This document shows, one piece after another, positions 26,502 to 34,098 of a stretch of 64,000 nucleotides of DNA. Origin of the DNA: CADEEN01 sp963738425 (GTDB taxonomy: Bacteria > Pseudomonadota > Gammaproteobacteria > Burkholderiales > Burkholderiaceae_C). The position numbers and the translations under genes are program-made. The stretch spans positions 39,749 to 103,748 of the forward strand of contig CAVTWT010000033.1 in NCBI GenBank assembly GCA_963738425.1, in the 5' to 3' direction. Within the stretch, counting starts at the first letter, position 1; every line of letters starts with the position of its first letter. A model generated the notes under the pieces. That model worked only from the letters and a program-made list of their open reading frames with translations. It was not told the DNA's origin and made no database searches.

Positions 26502-28286
26502 TCAGAACCACTCTTCGTGCATGTTGCGGCAGGTTGGATCACGAGACGATACGACAGCCAGCCACGCGCCGGTCTTCGGCAATTCGTAGCTGAAGAAATA
26601 GCGCATTGCGGCGCGTTGGCCTTGCGCTTGATCATCTTCGCGTGCTGCGGTGGCCAGCGCGACGTCGAGCCAGAGCCACGCCAGCACCGTGTGCCCAAAG
26701 GCCTGCAGGTAGGGCGTGGCATTGGCCAGTGCTTCTTCCGCAACGCCGGTGGCCCAGGCAGCCTTTGTGGCGGCGCCGAGAGATTGCAAGGCAGCCGCCA
26801 GCGCATTGGCCTGCGTCGTAAAGCCCGGCACATGCCCCGCGCGCTCAATCGTCGCGCTGACCCGTGACGCGAGTAGCTTCAAGCCTGCACCGCCGTCCAT
26901 CGTCACCTTGCGTCCGAGCAGATCGAGCGCCTGGATGCCATGCGTGCCCTCGTGAATCATGTTCAGGCGCTGGTCGCGCCAGTACTGCTCGACCGGGAAA
27001 TCGCGTGTGTAGCCGTAGCCGCCATGAACCTGGATCGCCAGCGAGTTGCCTTCCAGACACCACTCGCTCGGCCAGCTCTTGGCGATCGGCGTCAGCAGCT
27101 CAAGCAGCAGCACGGCTTCACGCGCGCCGGCCTCGTCACCAGTGTGCTGTTCGTCGACCAGACGTGCACAGTAAAGCTGCAAGGCGAGAGCGCCTTCGGC
27201 ATACGCCTTCTGCGCCAGCAGCATGCGCTTCACGTCGGCGTGCTCGATGATCGGCACCTGCGGCTGCGATGCGTCTTTTCCATCGCCGGTGATCGGCCGT
27301 CCCTGCGGTCGCTGCTTTGCATACGCCAACGCCGCTTCGTAACCCGCCATGCCGAGCATCGTCGCTGCCATGCCGATGCCGATGCGGGCCTCGTTCATCA
27401 TGTGGAACATGCACTTCAAACCCTCGCCGGGCTGGCCAACGAGGTACCCGATGGCGCCCCCGCGTTCGCCGAAGTTCAGCAGCGTGTTGGTGGTGCCGCG
27501 CCAGCCGCACTTGTGGTTCAGGCCGGCGAGCGCCACGTCGTTGCGCTCACCGGTGAGCCGCCCGTGCCTGTCCACCAGTTGCTTGGGCACGATGAACAGC
27601 GAGATGCCCCGAGTGCCCGGCACCAGCTTGCCGTCCGGCCCCGGGATCTTCGCCAGCACGAGGTGGATGATGTTCTCGGTGATCTCGTGCTCGCCGGCAG
27701 AGATCCACATCTTGTGGCCGGTCAGTCGGTAGCGTGGGCCGAGTGCGTCGCTATCGTCGTCGAGCACGGCGCGCGTGACCACATCCGACAAGCTCGAACC
27801 GGCCTGCGGCTCGGACAGGCACATCGTGCCGGCCCAGCGGCCTTCGAACTCCGCGCGCGCGAAGACTTCTTTCTGCTTCGGCGTGCCGTGCGCGAGCAGC
27901 AGGTTCGCGTTGCCCACCGTCAGCAGTGCGGCGCTGATGCTGACCGATGCGCGCGCGAAGAACGCGTTGGCGGCCGCATCAACGACATAGGGCAAATTCA
28001 TGCCGCCCCACGCTTCGCTCTGCGCGGCCGCCAGCATGCCGGACTCGGCGTAGGCGTGCCACGCGTCGTGTGTTGCCTGCGGCAGGATCACGCGCCCGTC
28101 CTCGACGCGGGGCTCCTCGGTGTCGACCAGACGATTGAACGGCGCGAACTTGTCGCGCGCGATGCGCTCGCAGGTGTCGAGCACAGAGTCGAAGGTCTCG
28201 CGCGAATGTTCGGCAAATCGCGAACGTGCGCTCAGTGACTGGACTTGCAGCCAGTCGTAGAGCAGGAAGTCGAGCGTTTTCCTCAC
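26502..28286 (-). CDS. Acyl-CoA dehydrogenase, long (DmdC-like) with extra C-terminal domain
   Basis: FAD-dependent dehydrogenase of 594 residues, the length of the branch that includes 3-methylmercaptopropionyl-CoA dehydrogenase. N-terminal YDWLQVQSLS; FAD/substrate motifs CLSEPQAGSSLSDV and YRLTGHKMWISAGEHE; arginine region MNEARIGIGMAATM; catalytic Glu in MIHEGTHGIQALDLLGRK. The additional helical domain follows from about 470. GTG start at 28286 overlaps the thioesterase stop by 4 bases. Chain-length preference cannot be read from sequence. Confidence 0.9.
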   Translation of the reverse strand: MRKTLDFLLYDWLQVQSLSARSRFAEHSRETFDSVLDTCERIARDKFAPFNRLVDTEEPRVEDGRVILPQATHDAWHAYAESGMLAAAQSEAWGGMNLPYVVDAAANAFFARASVSISAALLTVGNANLLLAHGTPKQKEVFARAEFEGRWAGTMCLSEPQAGSSLSDVVTRAVLDDDSDALGPRYRLTGHKMWISAGEHEITENIIHLVLAKIPGPDGKLVPGTRGISLFIVPKQLVDRHGRLTGERNDVALAGLNHKCGWRGTTNTLLNFGERGGAIGYLVGQPGEGLKCMFHMMNEARIGIGMAATMLGMAGYEAALAYAKQRPQGRPITGDGKDASQPQVPIIEHADVKRMLLAQKAYAEGALALQLYCARLVDEQHTGDEAGAREAVLLLELLTPIAKSWPSEWCLEGNSLAIQVHGGYGYTRDFPVEQYWRDQRLNMIHEGTHGIQALDLLGRKVTMDGGAGLKLLASRVSATIERAGHVPGFTTQANALAAALQSLGAATKAAWATGVAEEALANATPYLQAFGHTVLAWLWLDVALATAAREDDQAQGQRAAMRYFFSYELPKTGAWLAVVSSRDPTCRNMHEEWF

Positions 28287-28699
28287 GCCTTCACCACGGC
28301 CATCGTCGCCGAGGCCTTTGCGACCAGCGTGCGCCGGTCGCCGTCGATGGCAAACACTTCGGCTTCGGTGAAGCTGACCTGGCGACCCGGCTTGATGACG
28401 ACGCCGACGCACTCCAGCCGCTGGCCGCGCGCTGCGCGCAGCAAGCTCGTCTTGTACTCCGCGGTCAATACCCAATGGCCATCGAGCGCCATCGTTTGCG
28501 CTGCCGCACCCATCGTGTGGTCGGCCATCGCGCCGATGACGCCTGCATGCACGACGCCGGTGTGCTGAAGGTGGCGCGGTGCAAGCGTGAGCGCCGTCAC
28601 GACGCGGCCGCCGCTGCCGTCCACGGGCTCGATGCCCAGATCGACCATGAACGGCGAGCTGGCGAAGAACGCGCGCAACGTGGGCAAGTCCGGTGTCAC
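28283..28699 (-). CDS. PaaI-type hotdog thioesterase
   Basis: A 138-residue hotdog protein with LQHTGVVHAGVIGAMADHTMG (active-site region, Asp following the HAG turn), EYKTSLLRAARG and the closing VAKASATMAVVK. GTG at 28699 overlaps the thiolase stop in GTGA; the stop overlaps the next gene's GTG. It is the second thioesterase of the run, only distantly similar to the one at 24.9-25.4 kb, so they probably act on different acyl-CoAs. Confidence 0.85.
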   Translation of the reverse strand: MTPDLPTLRAFFASSPFMVDLGIEPVDGSGGRVVTALTLAPRHLQHTGVVHAGVIGAMADHTMGAAAQTMALDGHWVLTAEYKTSLLRAARGQRLECVGVVIKPGRQVSFTEAEVFAIDGDRRTLVAKASATMAVVKA

Positions 28700-29871
28700 A
28701 GCACCTCGAACACGCCCGCCGCTCCCATGCCGCCGCCGATGCACATCGTCACGCAGACGCGCTTGGCGCCGCGGCGCTTGCCTTCGATCAACGCATGGCC
28801 CGTCAGGCGCTGGCCGCTCATGCCGTAGGGGTGGCCTATGGCGATGGCGCCGCCATTGACGTTGAGGCGCTCGTAGGGGATGCCGATCTTGTCGGCGCTG
28901 TAGAGCACCTGCACCGCGAACGCCTCGTTGAGTTCCCACAAGTCGATGTCGCTGGCCATCAGGCCCAGGCGCTTCAAGACCTTGGGCACCGCGAACACCG
29001 GGCCGATGCCCATCTCGTCGGGCTCGCAACCGGCGACGGCAAAGCCGAGAAAACGGCCGATCGGTTTCAGGCCCTTCTGCTGCGCATAGGTTTCGCTGAC
29101 GACCGTGCACGCCCCCGCGCCGTCGCTGAACTGGCTGGCGTTGCCAGCGGTGATGACGCCGCCGGGCACCGCGGTGCGGATGTCCTTGATGCTGTCGTAG
29201 GTGGTGCCGGGGCGCAGACCCTCGTCGGCGCTGACCGTGACCTGCTTGCTGCGCAGGCCCATCACCGCGTCGGCCACACCGGCGGTGACGGTGATCGGCG
29301 CGATCTCGGCGTTGAACAGGCCCTTCTCCTGCGCCGCGCAGGCCTTCTGCTGGCTCTCGGCGCCGAAGCGGTCCATGCGCTCCCGGGGCACGCCGTAGCG
29401 CTTGGCCACCTGCTCGGCGGTCTGCATCATGTTCCAGTAGATCTCGGGCTTCTTCGCATCGAGGTTGGGATCCTTGAACATGTGCAGGTTCATCTCCTGC
29501 TGCACGCAGGAGATGCTCTCGACACCGCCAGCCACGTAAACCTCACCCTCGCCGGCGATGATGCGCTGCGCAGCCAAGGCGATGGTCTGCAGGCCGCTCG
29601 AACAGAAGCGGTTGACGGTGGCGCCGGCCACGCTGACCGGCATGCCCGCAGCGAGTGCCGCTTGGCGCGCGATGTTCCAGCCGGTCGCACCCTCGGGGTT
29701 CGCGCAGCCCATCAGCACGTCTTCGATCGCGCCCGGGTCGATGCCCGCGCGCTCGACGGCGGCCCTGATGACGTGGCCGCCGAGCGTGGCGCCGTGGGTC
29801 ATGTTGAAGGAACCCTTCCAGCTCTTGGCGAGTGGTGTGCGGGCGGTGGAGACGATGAGGGCTTGGGTCAT
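28696..29871 (-). CDS. Thiolase (acetyl-CoA acyltransferase)
   Basis: A 391-residue thiolase, normal length. Nucleophile Cys in NRFCSSGLQTI near residue 89, His in GGAIAIGHPYGMSGQRL near 350, and the second Cys in CIGGGMGAAGVFEVL at the C-terminus. GHPYGMSG instead of GHPLGCSG is a known variant of the degradative branch. It cleaves 3-ketoacyl-CoA to acetyl-CoA and shortened acyl-CoA, pairing with the FadB-like enzyme upstream. ATG has a GGAGCC site. Confidence 0.93.
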   Translation of the reverse strand: MTQALIVSTARTPLAKSWKGSFNMTHGATLGGHVIRAAVERAGIDPGAIEDVLMGCANPEGATGWNIARQAALAAGMPVSVAGATVNRFCSSGLQTIALAAQRIIAGEGEVYVAGGVESISCVQQEMNLHMFKDPNLDAKKPEIYWNMMQTAEQVAKRYGVPRERMDRFGAESQQKACAAQEKGLFNAEIAPITVTAGVADAVMGLRSKQVTVSADEGLRPGTTYDSIKDIRTAVPGGVITAGNASQFSDGAGACTVVSETYAQQKGLKPIGRFLGFAVAGCEPDEMGIGPVFAVPKVLKRLGLMASDIDLWELNEAFAVQVLYSADKIGIPYERLNVNGGAIAIGHPYGMSGQRLTGHALIEGKRRGAKRVCVTMCIGGGMGAAGVFEVL

Positions 29872-29893
29872 GAATGGGCTCCAGGAGTTTCAC

Positions 29894-29989
29894 TCACCGC
29901 AGAGTCGCCGAGAACGCAGAGGTTCGCAGAGAAAACTTTCTGTTGAGTTCCTCTGCGTCAACTCTGCGGCCTCTGCGACTCTGCGGTGA
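29894..29989. repeat. MITE-like inverted-repeat element built from CGCAGAG units
   Basis: A 96-bp element with perfect 14-bp terminal inverted repeats (TCACCGCAGAGTCG / CGACTCTGCGGTGA). CGCAGAG occurs three times in the left half and its complement CTCTGCG four times in the right half, so the whole can fold into one long cruciform. It fills most of the gap between thiolase and fadB. Elements of this look are scattered in many environmental bacteria; no transposase is present. Confidence 0.85.
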
Positions 29990-30006
29990 ATGGGACTTGC
30001 ATTTCT

Positions 30007-32100
30007 TCAAGTGAACGACTTGCCTTCCGCCGCCAGCTTCGCCAACAACGGCGCCGGCTGCCAGAACGCTGCGTCGTCATGCGGGTTGCCGGCGAAGTGC
30101 TGCATCGTCTGCACGACGTTGAACAGGCCCTGCTCGTCCGCATAGCGCATGGGCCCGCCGCGCCACAGCGGGAAGCCGTAGCCGGTGAGGTACACCATGT
30201 CGATGTCACTGGCCTTGGCCGCGATGCCTTCTTCGAGAATCTTCGCGCCTTCGTTGACGAGCGAATAGACCAGGCGGTGCACGATCTCGTCGTCGCCGAT
30301 CTTGCGCGGCGCGATGCCGATGTCGCCGCGGTGTTTGGCGATCATCTCTTCGACCAGCTTGGACGGGATCGCGTCGCGCTTGCCCGCCTGGTAGTCGTAC
30401 CAGCCCGCGCCCGTCTTCTGGCCGAAGCGACCGAGCTCGCAGAGCAGGTCCGCGGTCTTGCTGTAGCGCAGGTTCGGTTTCTCGACATAGCGGCGCTTGC
30501 GGATCGCCCAGCCGATGTCGTTGCCCGCCAGATCGCCCATGCGGAACGGCCCCATCGCGAAGCCGAACTTCTCGACCGCGCGATCGACCTGCGCCGGCGT
30601 GCAGCCTTCTTCGAGCAGAAAGCCGGCCTGGCGTGAGTACTGTTCGATCATGCGGTTGCCGATGAAGCCGTCGCAGACGCCAGAGACCACTGCCGTCTTC
30701 TTGATCTTCTTGGCAATGGCCATCACGGTGGCCAGCACGTCTGTGCCGGTCTTCTCGCCGCGCACCACTTCGAGCAGCTTCATGACGTTGGCCGGGCTGA
30801 AGAAGTGCATGCCGACCACGTCCTGCGGCCGCTTCGTGAACGACGCTATCCTGTTCACGTCCAGCGTCGAGGTGTTGGAAGCGAGGATCGCGCCCGGCTT
30901 CATCACCTCATCGAGCGTCTTGAACACTTTCTCCTTGACGCCCATCTCTTCGAACACCGCTTCGATCACCAGATCGGCGTCCTTGATGTCTCCGTAGGAC
31001 AGCGTCGTCGTCAGCAGCGCCATGCGGCCGTCGTACTTGTCCTGCTTCAACTTGCCCTTCTTGACCTGCGCTTCGTAGTTCTTGCGGATGACGCCCAGGC
31101 CGCGGTCGAGCGCGTCCTGCTTCATCTCCAGCATCGTCACCGCGATGCCCGCGTTCAGGAAGTTCATCGCGATGCCGCCACCCATCGTGCCGGCGCCGAT
31201 GACGGCCACCCTGTCGATCTTGCGCTGCGGCGTGTCGTCCGGCACATCGGCAATCTTGCTCGCTGCGCGCTCGGCGAAGAATGCATGGCGCAGCGAACGC
31301 GACTCGGGCGTCCCCATCAGCGCCATGAAGGTTTCGCGCTCGTTGCGCATGCCGTCGTCGAACTTCAACTTCATCGCCTGCTCGACGCAATCGACGCACT
31401 TCGCCGGCGCGGGGAAATTCTTCGCCATCGCCTTGACGGTGTTGCGGGCGAACTGGAAGTAGGCATCCGGATTGGGGTGGGTCAGCGGCATGTCACGCAC
31501 ACGCCGCAGCGGCCGGGCATCAGCCACCTCGGCGGCAAAGGCCAGCGCACCGGCGAGCAGATCGCCGTCGATGATCTTGTCGAACAGCTTCTGCCCCGGT
31601 TGCGACGCCAGCAGCTCGCTCATCACCGGCTCGCCGCTGACGATCATGTTCAGCGCCGTCTCGACACCGAGCACGCGCGGCAGCCGCTGCGTGCCACCGG
31701 CGCCCGGCACGAGACCGAGCTTGACCTCTGGCAACGCGATCGGCACCTTCGGCGCGGCCACGCGGTAGTGGCAACCCAGCGCCAGCTCGAGCCCGCCACC
31801 CATCGCGGCGCCGTTGATCGCGGCAACGGTCGGCTTGGCCGAGTTGTCGAGCAGACGGATCAGCGACAGCAGGTTCGGCTCGGCAATCGCCTTCGGCGAG
31901 TTGAACTCCTTGATATCCGCACCGCCAGAAAACGCCTTGCCCGCACCGGTCAGCACGATCGCCTTGATGGCGGTATCGGCGTTGGCCCGCTGCATGCCTT
32001 CAGCAATGCCGCGCCTTGTGTCGTAGCCCAGGCCATTGACGGGGGGGTTGTCAAGCGTGATGACGGCCACCGGGCCGTGCACCGCATAGCTGGCACTCAT
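30007..32100 (-). CDS. Bifunctional enoyl-CoA hydratase / 3-hydroxyacyl-CoA dehydrogenase (FadB/FadJ-like)
   Basis: A 697-residue beta-oxidation enzyme. Residues 1-~190 are the hydratase (GAGKAFSGGADIKEF oxyanion loop; INGAAMGGGLELALGCHYR; ALPEVKLGLVPGAGGTQRLPR with the catalytic Glu). The dehydrogenase NAD fold follows (VIGAGTMGGGIAMNFLNAG near 300), then EAVFEEM, ASNTSTLDVN and the catalytic-His region VGMHFFSPANVMKLLEVVRG, and two C-terminal helical domains. ATG 32100 has an AGGGAA site. It is the first gene of the run, with a palindromic operator-like site 27-40 bases upstream. Confidence 0.94.
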   Translation of the reverse strand: MSASYAVHGPVAVITLDNPPVNGLGYDTRRGIAEGMQRANADTAIKAIVLTGAGKAFSGGADIKEFNSPKAIAEPNLLSLIRLLDNSAKPTVAAINGAAMGGGLELALGCHYRVAAPKVPIALPEVKLGLVPGAGGTQRLPRVLGVETALNMIVSGEPVMSELLASQPGQKLFDKIIDGDLLAGALAFAAEVADARPLRRVRDMPLTHPNPDAYFQFARNTVKAMAKNFPAPAKCVDCVEQAMKLKFDDGMRNERETFMALMGTPESRSLRHAFFAERAASKIADVPDDTPQRKIDRVAVIGAGTMGGGIAMNFLNAGIAVTMLEMKQDALDRGLGVIRKNYEAQVKKGKLKQDKYDGRMALLTTTLSYGDIKDADLVIEAVFEEMGVKEKVFKTLDEVMKPGAILASNTSTLDVNRIASFTKRPQDVVGMHFFSPANVMKLLEVVRGEKTGTDVLATVMAIAKKIKKTAVVSGVCDGFIGNRMIEQYSRQAGFLLEEGCTPAQVDRAVEKFGFAMGPFRMGDLAGNDIGWAIRKRRYVEKPNLRYSKTADLLCELGRFGQKTGAGWYDYQAGKRDAIPSKLVEEMIAKHRGDIGIAPRKIGDDEIVHRLVYSLVNEGAKILEEGIAAKASDIDMVYLTGYGFPLWRGGPMRYADEQGLFNVVQTMQHFAGNPHDDAAFWQPAPLLAKLAAEGKSFT

Positions 32101-32126
32101 GGCAGGTTCCCTTCGAGTCAGGCGTG

Positions 32127-32140
32127 CGAACGATCGTTCG
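32127..32140. promoter_or_regulatory. Perfect 14-bp palindrome, candidate TetR-family operator for the acyl-CoA run
   Basis: CGAACGATCGTTCG is fully self-complementary and lies 27-40 bases before the FadB-like ATG, where a repressor would block transcription. TetR-family regulators of fatty-acid degradation typically bind palindromes of this kind. No regulator gene is in the window. Confidence 0.5.
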
Positions 32141-32202
32141 ATTCTAGGCCGCGCGCGAAACGCCGCTCTGTCGCTGCGGCGACAAGTGAAGGCCGTCACC
32201 GC

Positions 32203-32230
32203 AAACACAAACGCCACCCGAAGGTGGCGT
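32203..32230 (-). terminator. Terminator after the methyltransferase / tRNA-Val 3' fragment
   Basis: Perfect 8-bp stem (ACGCCACC / GGTGGCGT) with CGAA loop, followed on the minus strand by TTTGTGTTT. It lies 15 bases beyond the partial tRNA copy, the position a tRNA terminator would take. Confidence 0.75.
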
Positions 32231-32242
32231 CTCGCATCGAAC

Positions 32243-32263
32243 CGTGGTGGGCGGTGCAGGGTT
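32243..32263 (-). repeat. Duplicate of the tRNA-Val 3' end, candidate attachment-site remnant
   Basis: Twenty-one bases identical to 33296-33316, that is the last 19 bases of tRNA-Val including CCA plus two flanking bases; similarity stops abruptly in the T-loop. Together with the intact tRNA it brackets about 1.05 kb holding a single methyltransferase gene. Confidence 0.75.
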
Positions 32264-32289
32264 GGACTCTCGCTACACGGCCCGAAGTG

Positions 32290-33075
32290 TCACGGCACCG
32301 CCTCGTTGCCGCTGGCGACCGGCTTTTTGACGATGGCGTGCCCGAGCGAGAAGCGCACCCACTCGAAACGCGAGGACCTGGGACTGCCGATGCCGAAGTG
32401 CTCGTGCGTGATGTCCCGCATGCCGCACTCGTCCACCAGCTCCTTGACGAAGCCGACCATGCCGCGCTGGTGGCTGGGAAAGCTGCGCTGCGCCGAGCGC
32501 CAGCGCGTCCAACCCACCACCTTGCGCAGGAAGCTCTGCCCGCGCACCACTTCGCTGCCGGCCAGCGCGTTGAACAGCCGCTCACGCGGCAGAAAACTGG
32601 GCTCGCGGGGGCGGTACTTTCGCCCATCCACGTACTGCGGCCAATAGCCTGTGCCCCAATCCTCGATGAAGTACAGGCCGCCGGGCTTGAGGTGGTGTTC
32701 GAAGAGATGCCAGAACGACATGCGCGTCAACTGGCCGACATGCGATGCGTCGTCAACGATGACGTCGAAGCCCTGCGGTGCCTGCTCGCGTCCGATGCGG
32801 TCGAGCAACGCCTTGTCCTGCTGCTCGCCCTGGTAGGTGACGATGCGATCACTGTCCAGACCGGGGATGCGCGGCCGTATGTCCAAGCCGACGACTCTGG
32901 CGTTGGGCATCCACTGTGCCCACTTGCGCAACGAATCGCCCTCGGCAATGCCCAGCTCCAGCAGACGCAACGATCCCTGGCGCAACGGGCCGAGGAACTC
33001 GTCGTAGTTGCGCATGTAGTGCGCCAGGCCCAGCTTGCTGATCGGCATCTGATCGATGTTCATTGACTTGCTCAT
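32290..33075 (-). CDS. SAM-dependent methyltransferase (CmcI/macrocin-O-methyltransferase-like)
   Basis: A 261-residue class I methyltransferase. SAM-binding motif I is LRLLELGIAEGDSLRKW; the family-specific motif FDVIVDDASHVGQL carries the Asp/Asp/His that bind metal in mycinamicin/CmcI-type O-methyltransferases; PGGLYFIEDWGTGYWP follows. Such enzymes methylate sugars or secondary metabolites. The gene is alone, with no biosynthetic partners, and sits between tRNA-Val and a copy of that tRNA's 3' end, which suggests acquisition as a small insertion. Substrate unknown. Confidence 0.8.
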   Translation of the reverse strand: MSKSMNIDQMPISKLGLAHYMRNYDEFLGPLRQGSLRLLELGIAEGDSLRKWAQWMPNARVVGLDIRPRIPGLDSDRIVTYQGEQQDKALLDRIGREQAPQGFDVIVDDASHVGQLTRMSFWHLFEHHLKPGGLYFIEDWGTGYWPQYVDGRKYRPREPSFLPRERLFNALAGSEVVRGQSFLRKVVGWTRWRSAQRSFPSHQRGMVGFVKELVDECGMRDITHEHFGIGSPRSSRFEWVRFSLGHAIVKKPVASGNEAVP

Positions 33076-33245
33076 CGAACGTTCTCCTCCCGAAACCCAC
33101 GCGCCGCCGACGGATCGCGGCCCTGTTCCACGCGCCTCAGGGTCCTCTCACGTGTAACCATGAGCACCATCCCGGCAATGGGCAACCTCTTGGAACTCAA
33201 AGCTAGGCGCCTGTGGGATCAACGTTGGCAATTCTGGTCCAACAC

Positions 33246-33268
33246 AAAAAAAGGCGCCCGAAGGCGCC
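33246..33268 (-). terminator. Rho-independent terminator of tRNA-Val
   Basis: GGCGCC-CGAA-GGCGCC hairpin followed on the minus strand by seven T, about 30 bases after the tRNA CCA end. Confidence 0.88.
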
Positions 33269-33297
33269 GCAAGGCGTTTGATTCAGCAAACGATACG

Positions 33298-33372
33298 TGG
33301 TGGGCGGTGCAGGGTTCGAACCTGCGACCCCTGCCGTGTGAAGGCAGTGCTCTACCGCTGAGCTAACCGCCC
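33298..33372 (-). tRNA. tRNA-Val (anticodon CAC)
   Basis: A 75-base cloverleaf: acceptor GGGCGGT pairs fully with ACCGCCC; D-arm GCTC/GAGC; anticodon stem CTGCC/GGCAG with loop TTCACAC giving CAC; T-arm GCAGG/CCTGC with TTCGAAC; discriminator A and encoded CCA. It reads GTG codons. The 3' end is duplicated about 1 kb downstream. Confidence 0.97.
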
Positions 33373-33386
33373 CAACGAAGGGGCAA

Positions 33387-33415
33387 ATTATGCCATGCGA
33401 CGCCACACGGTCTTG
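33387..33415 (-). promoter_or_regulatory. Probable tRNA-Val promoter inside the end of dnaQ
   Basis: On the minus strand CATAAT (33392-33387) lies 14 bases before the tRNA 5' end, with a weak -35 (AAGACC) 16 bases upstream. It overlaps the last codons of dnaQ. Confidence 0.4.
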
Positions 33416-34098
33416 CCGCCACTGGCCTTGTCGAGATCGGCCAGCACGGCGTCGTGCGCAGCGCGCTCTTCGTCGCTCACGGCCACCGCGCGCAGCGCGA
33501 AGGTGCTCAAGGGCGCCAGGGCTTCGGCATCCGCCGCGCCGCTCGCGCCGGCCGCCGCGCCGGCTTCGATGACCAGCGAATCCTGCCCGCGCGTCAGGCG
33601 GATGTAGACCTCGGCCAGCAAGCCAGCGTCGAGCAGCGCCCCGTGCAGCGTGCGGGTCGAGTTGTCCACCTCCAAACGCCGGCACAGCGCATCGAGCGAG
33701 TTCGACTTGCCGGGGAACATCTCGCGGGCCATCAGCAGCGAGTCAGTGACCTTGGCCACGTGCTTGCGAAAGACGTCGCGCTGGACACGCTTCAACTCGG
33801 CGTCGAGGAAGCCGACGTCGAACGCGGCGTTGTGGATGATGATTTCGGCGCCAGCCACATAGGTCAGCAACTGATCGGCGACGTCGGCAAAACGCGGCTT
33901 GTCGGCAAGAAAGGCGTCGGTGATGCCGTGCACCTTGAGGGCCTCTTCGCTGCTCGGCCGCCCGGGATTGAAGTACAGGTGCAGATGATTGCCGGTCAGA
34001 CGCCGGTTGACCATCTCGAGGCAGCCGACTTCGATCAGGCGGTCACCGTTGTCGGGCGACAGGCCAGTGGTTTCGGTGTCGAGGAAGATCTGCCGCAT
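33388..34098 (-). CDS. dnaQ: DNA polymerase III epsilon subunit (3'-5' proofreading exonuclease)
   Basis: A 236-residue DEDDh exonuclease that proofreads for the replicative polymerase. Exo I DTETTGLSP at 7-15, Exo II HNAAFDVGFLD near 89-99, Exo III LHGALLDAGLLAEVY near 151-165 with the catalytic His and Asp. An Ala-rich linker and C-terminal segment for the alpha subunit follow, matching the usual epsilon length. The ATG at 34098 overlaps the lgt stop by one base, so the two are co-transcribed. The lagging 3' end holds the tRNA-Val promoter. Confidence 0.95.
   Translation of the reverse strand: MRQIFLDTETTGLSPDNGDRLIEVGCLEMVNRRLTGNHLHLYFNPGRPSSEEALKVHGITDAFLADKPRFADVADQLLTYVAGAEIIIHNAAFDVGFLDAELKRVQRDVFRKHVAKVTDSLLMAREMFPGKSNSLDALCRRLEVDNSTRTLHGALLDAGLLAEVYIRLTRGQDSLVIEAGAAAGASGAADAEALAPLSTFALRAVAVSDEERAAHDAVLADLDKASGGKTVWRRMA

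Noticed and set aside
30805..33066. 753-codon plus-strand open frame across the FadB-like and methyltransferase genes
   Set aside because: Spans two real minus-strand genes and the intergenic region; His/Arg-rich with no motif, a GC-bias artefact.
33160..33366. Short plus-strand frame through the tRNA-Val region
   Set aside because: Overlaps the tRNA gene and its terminator; no coding signal.
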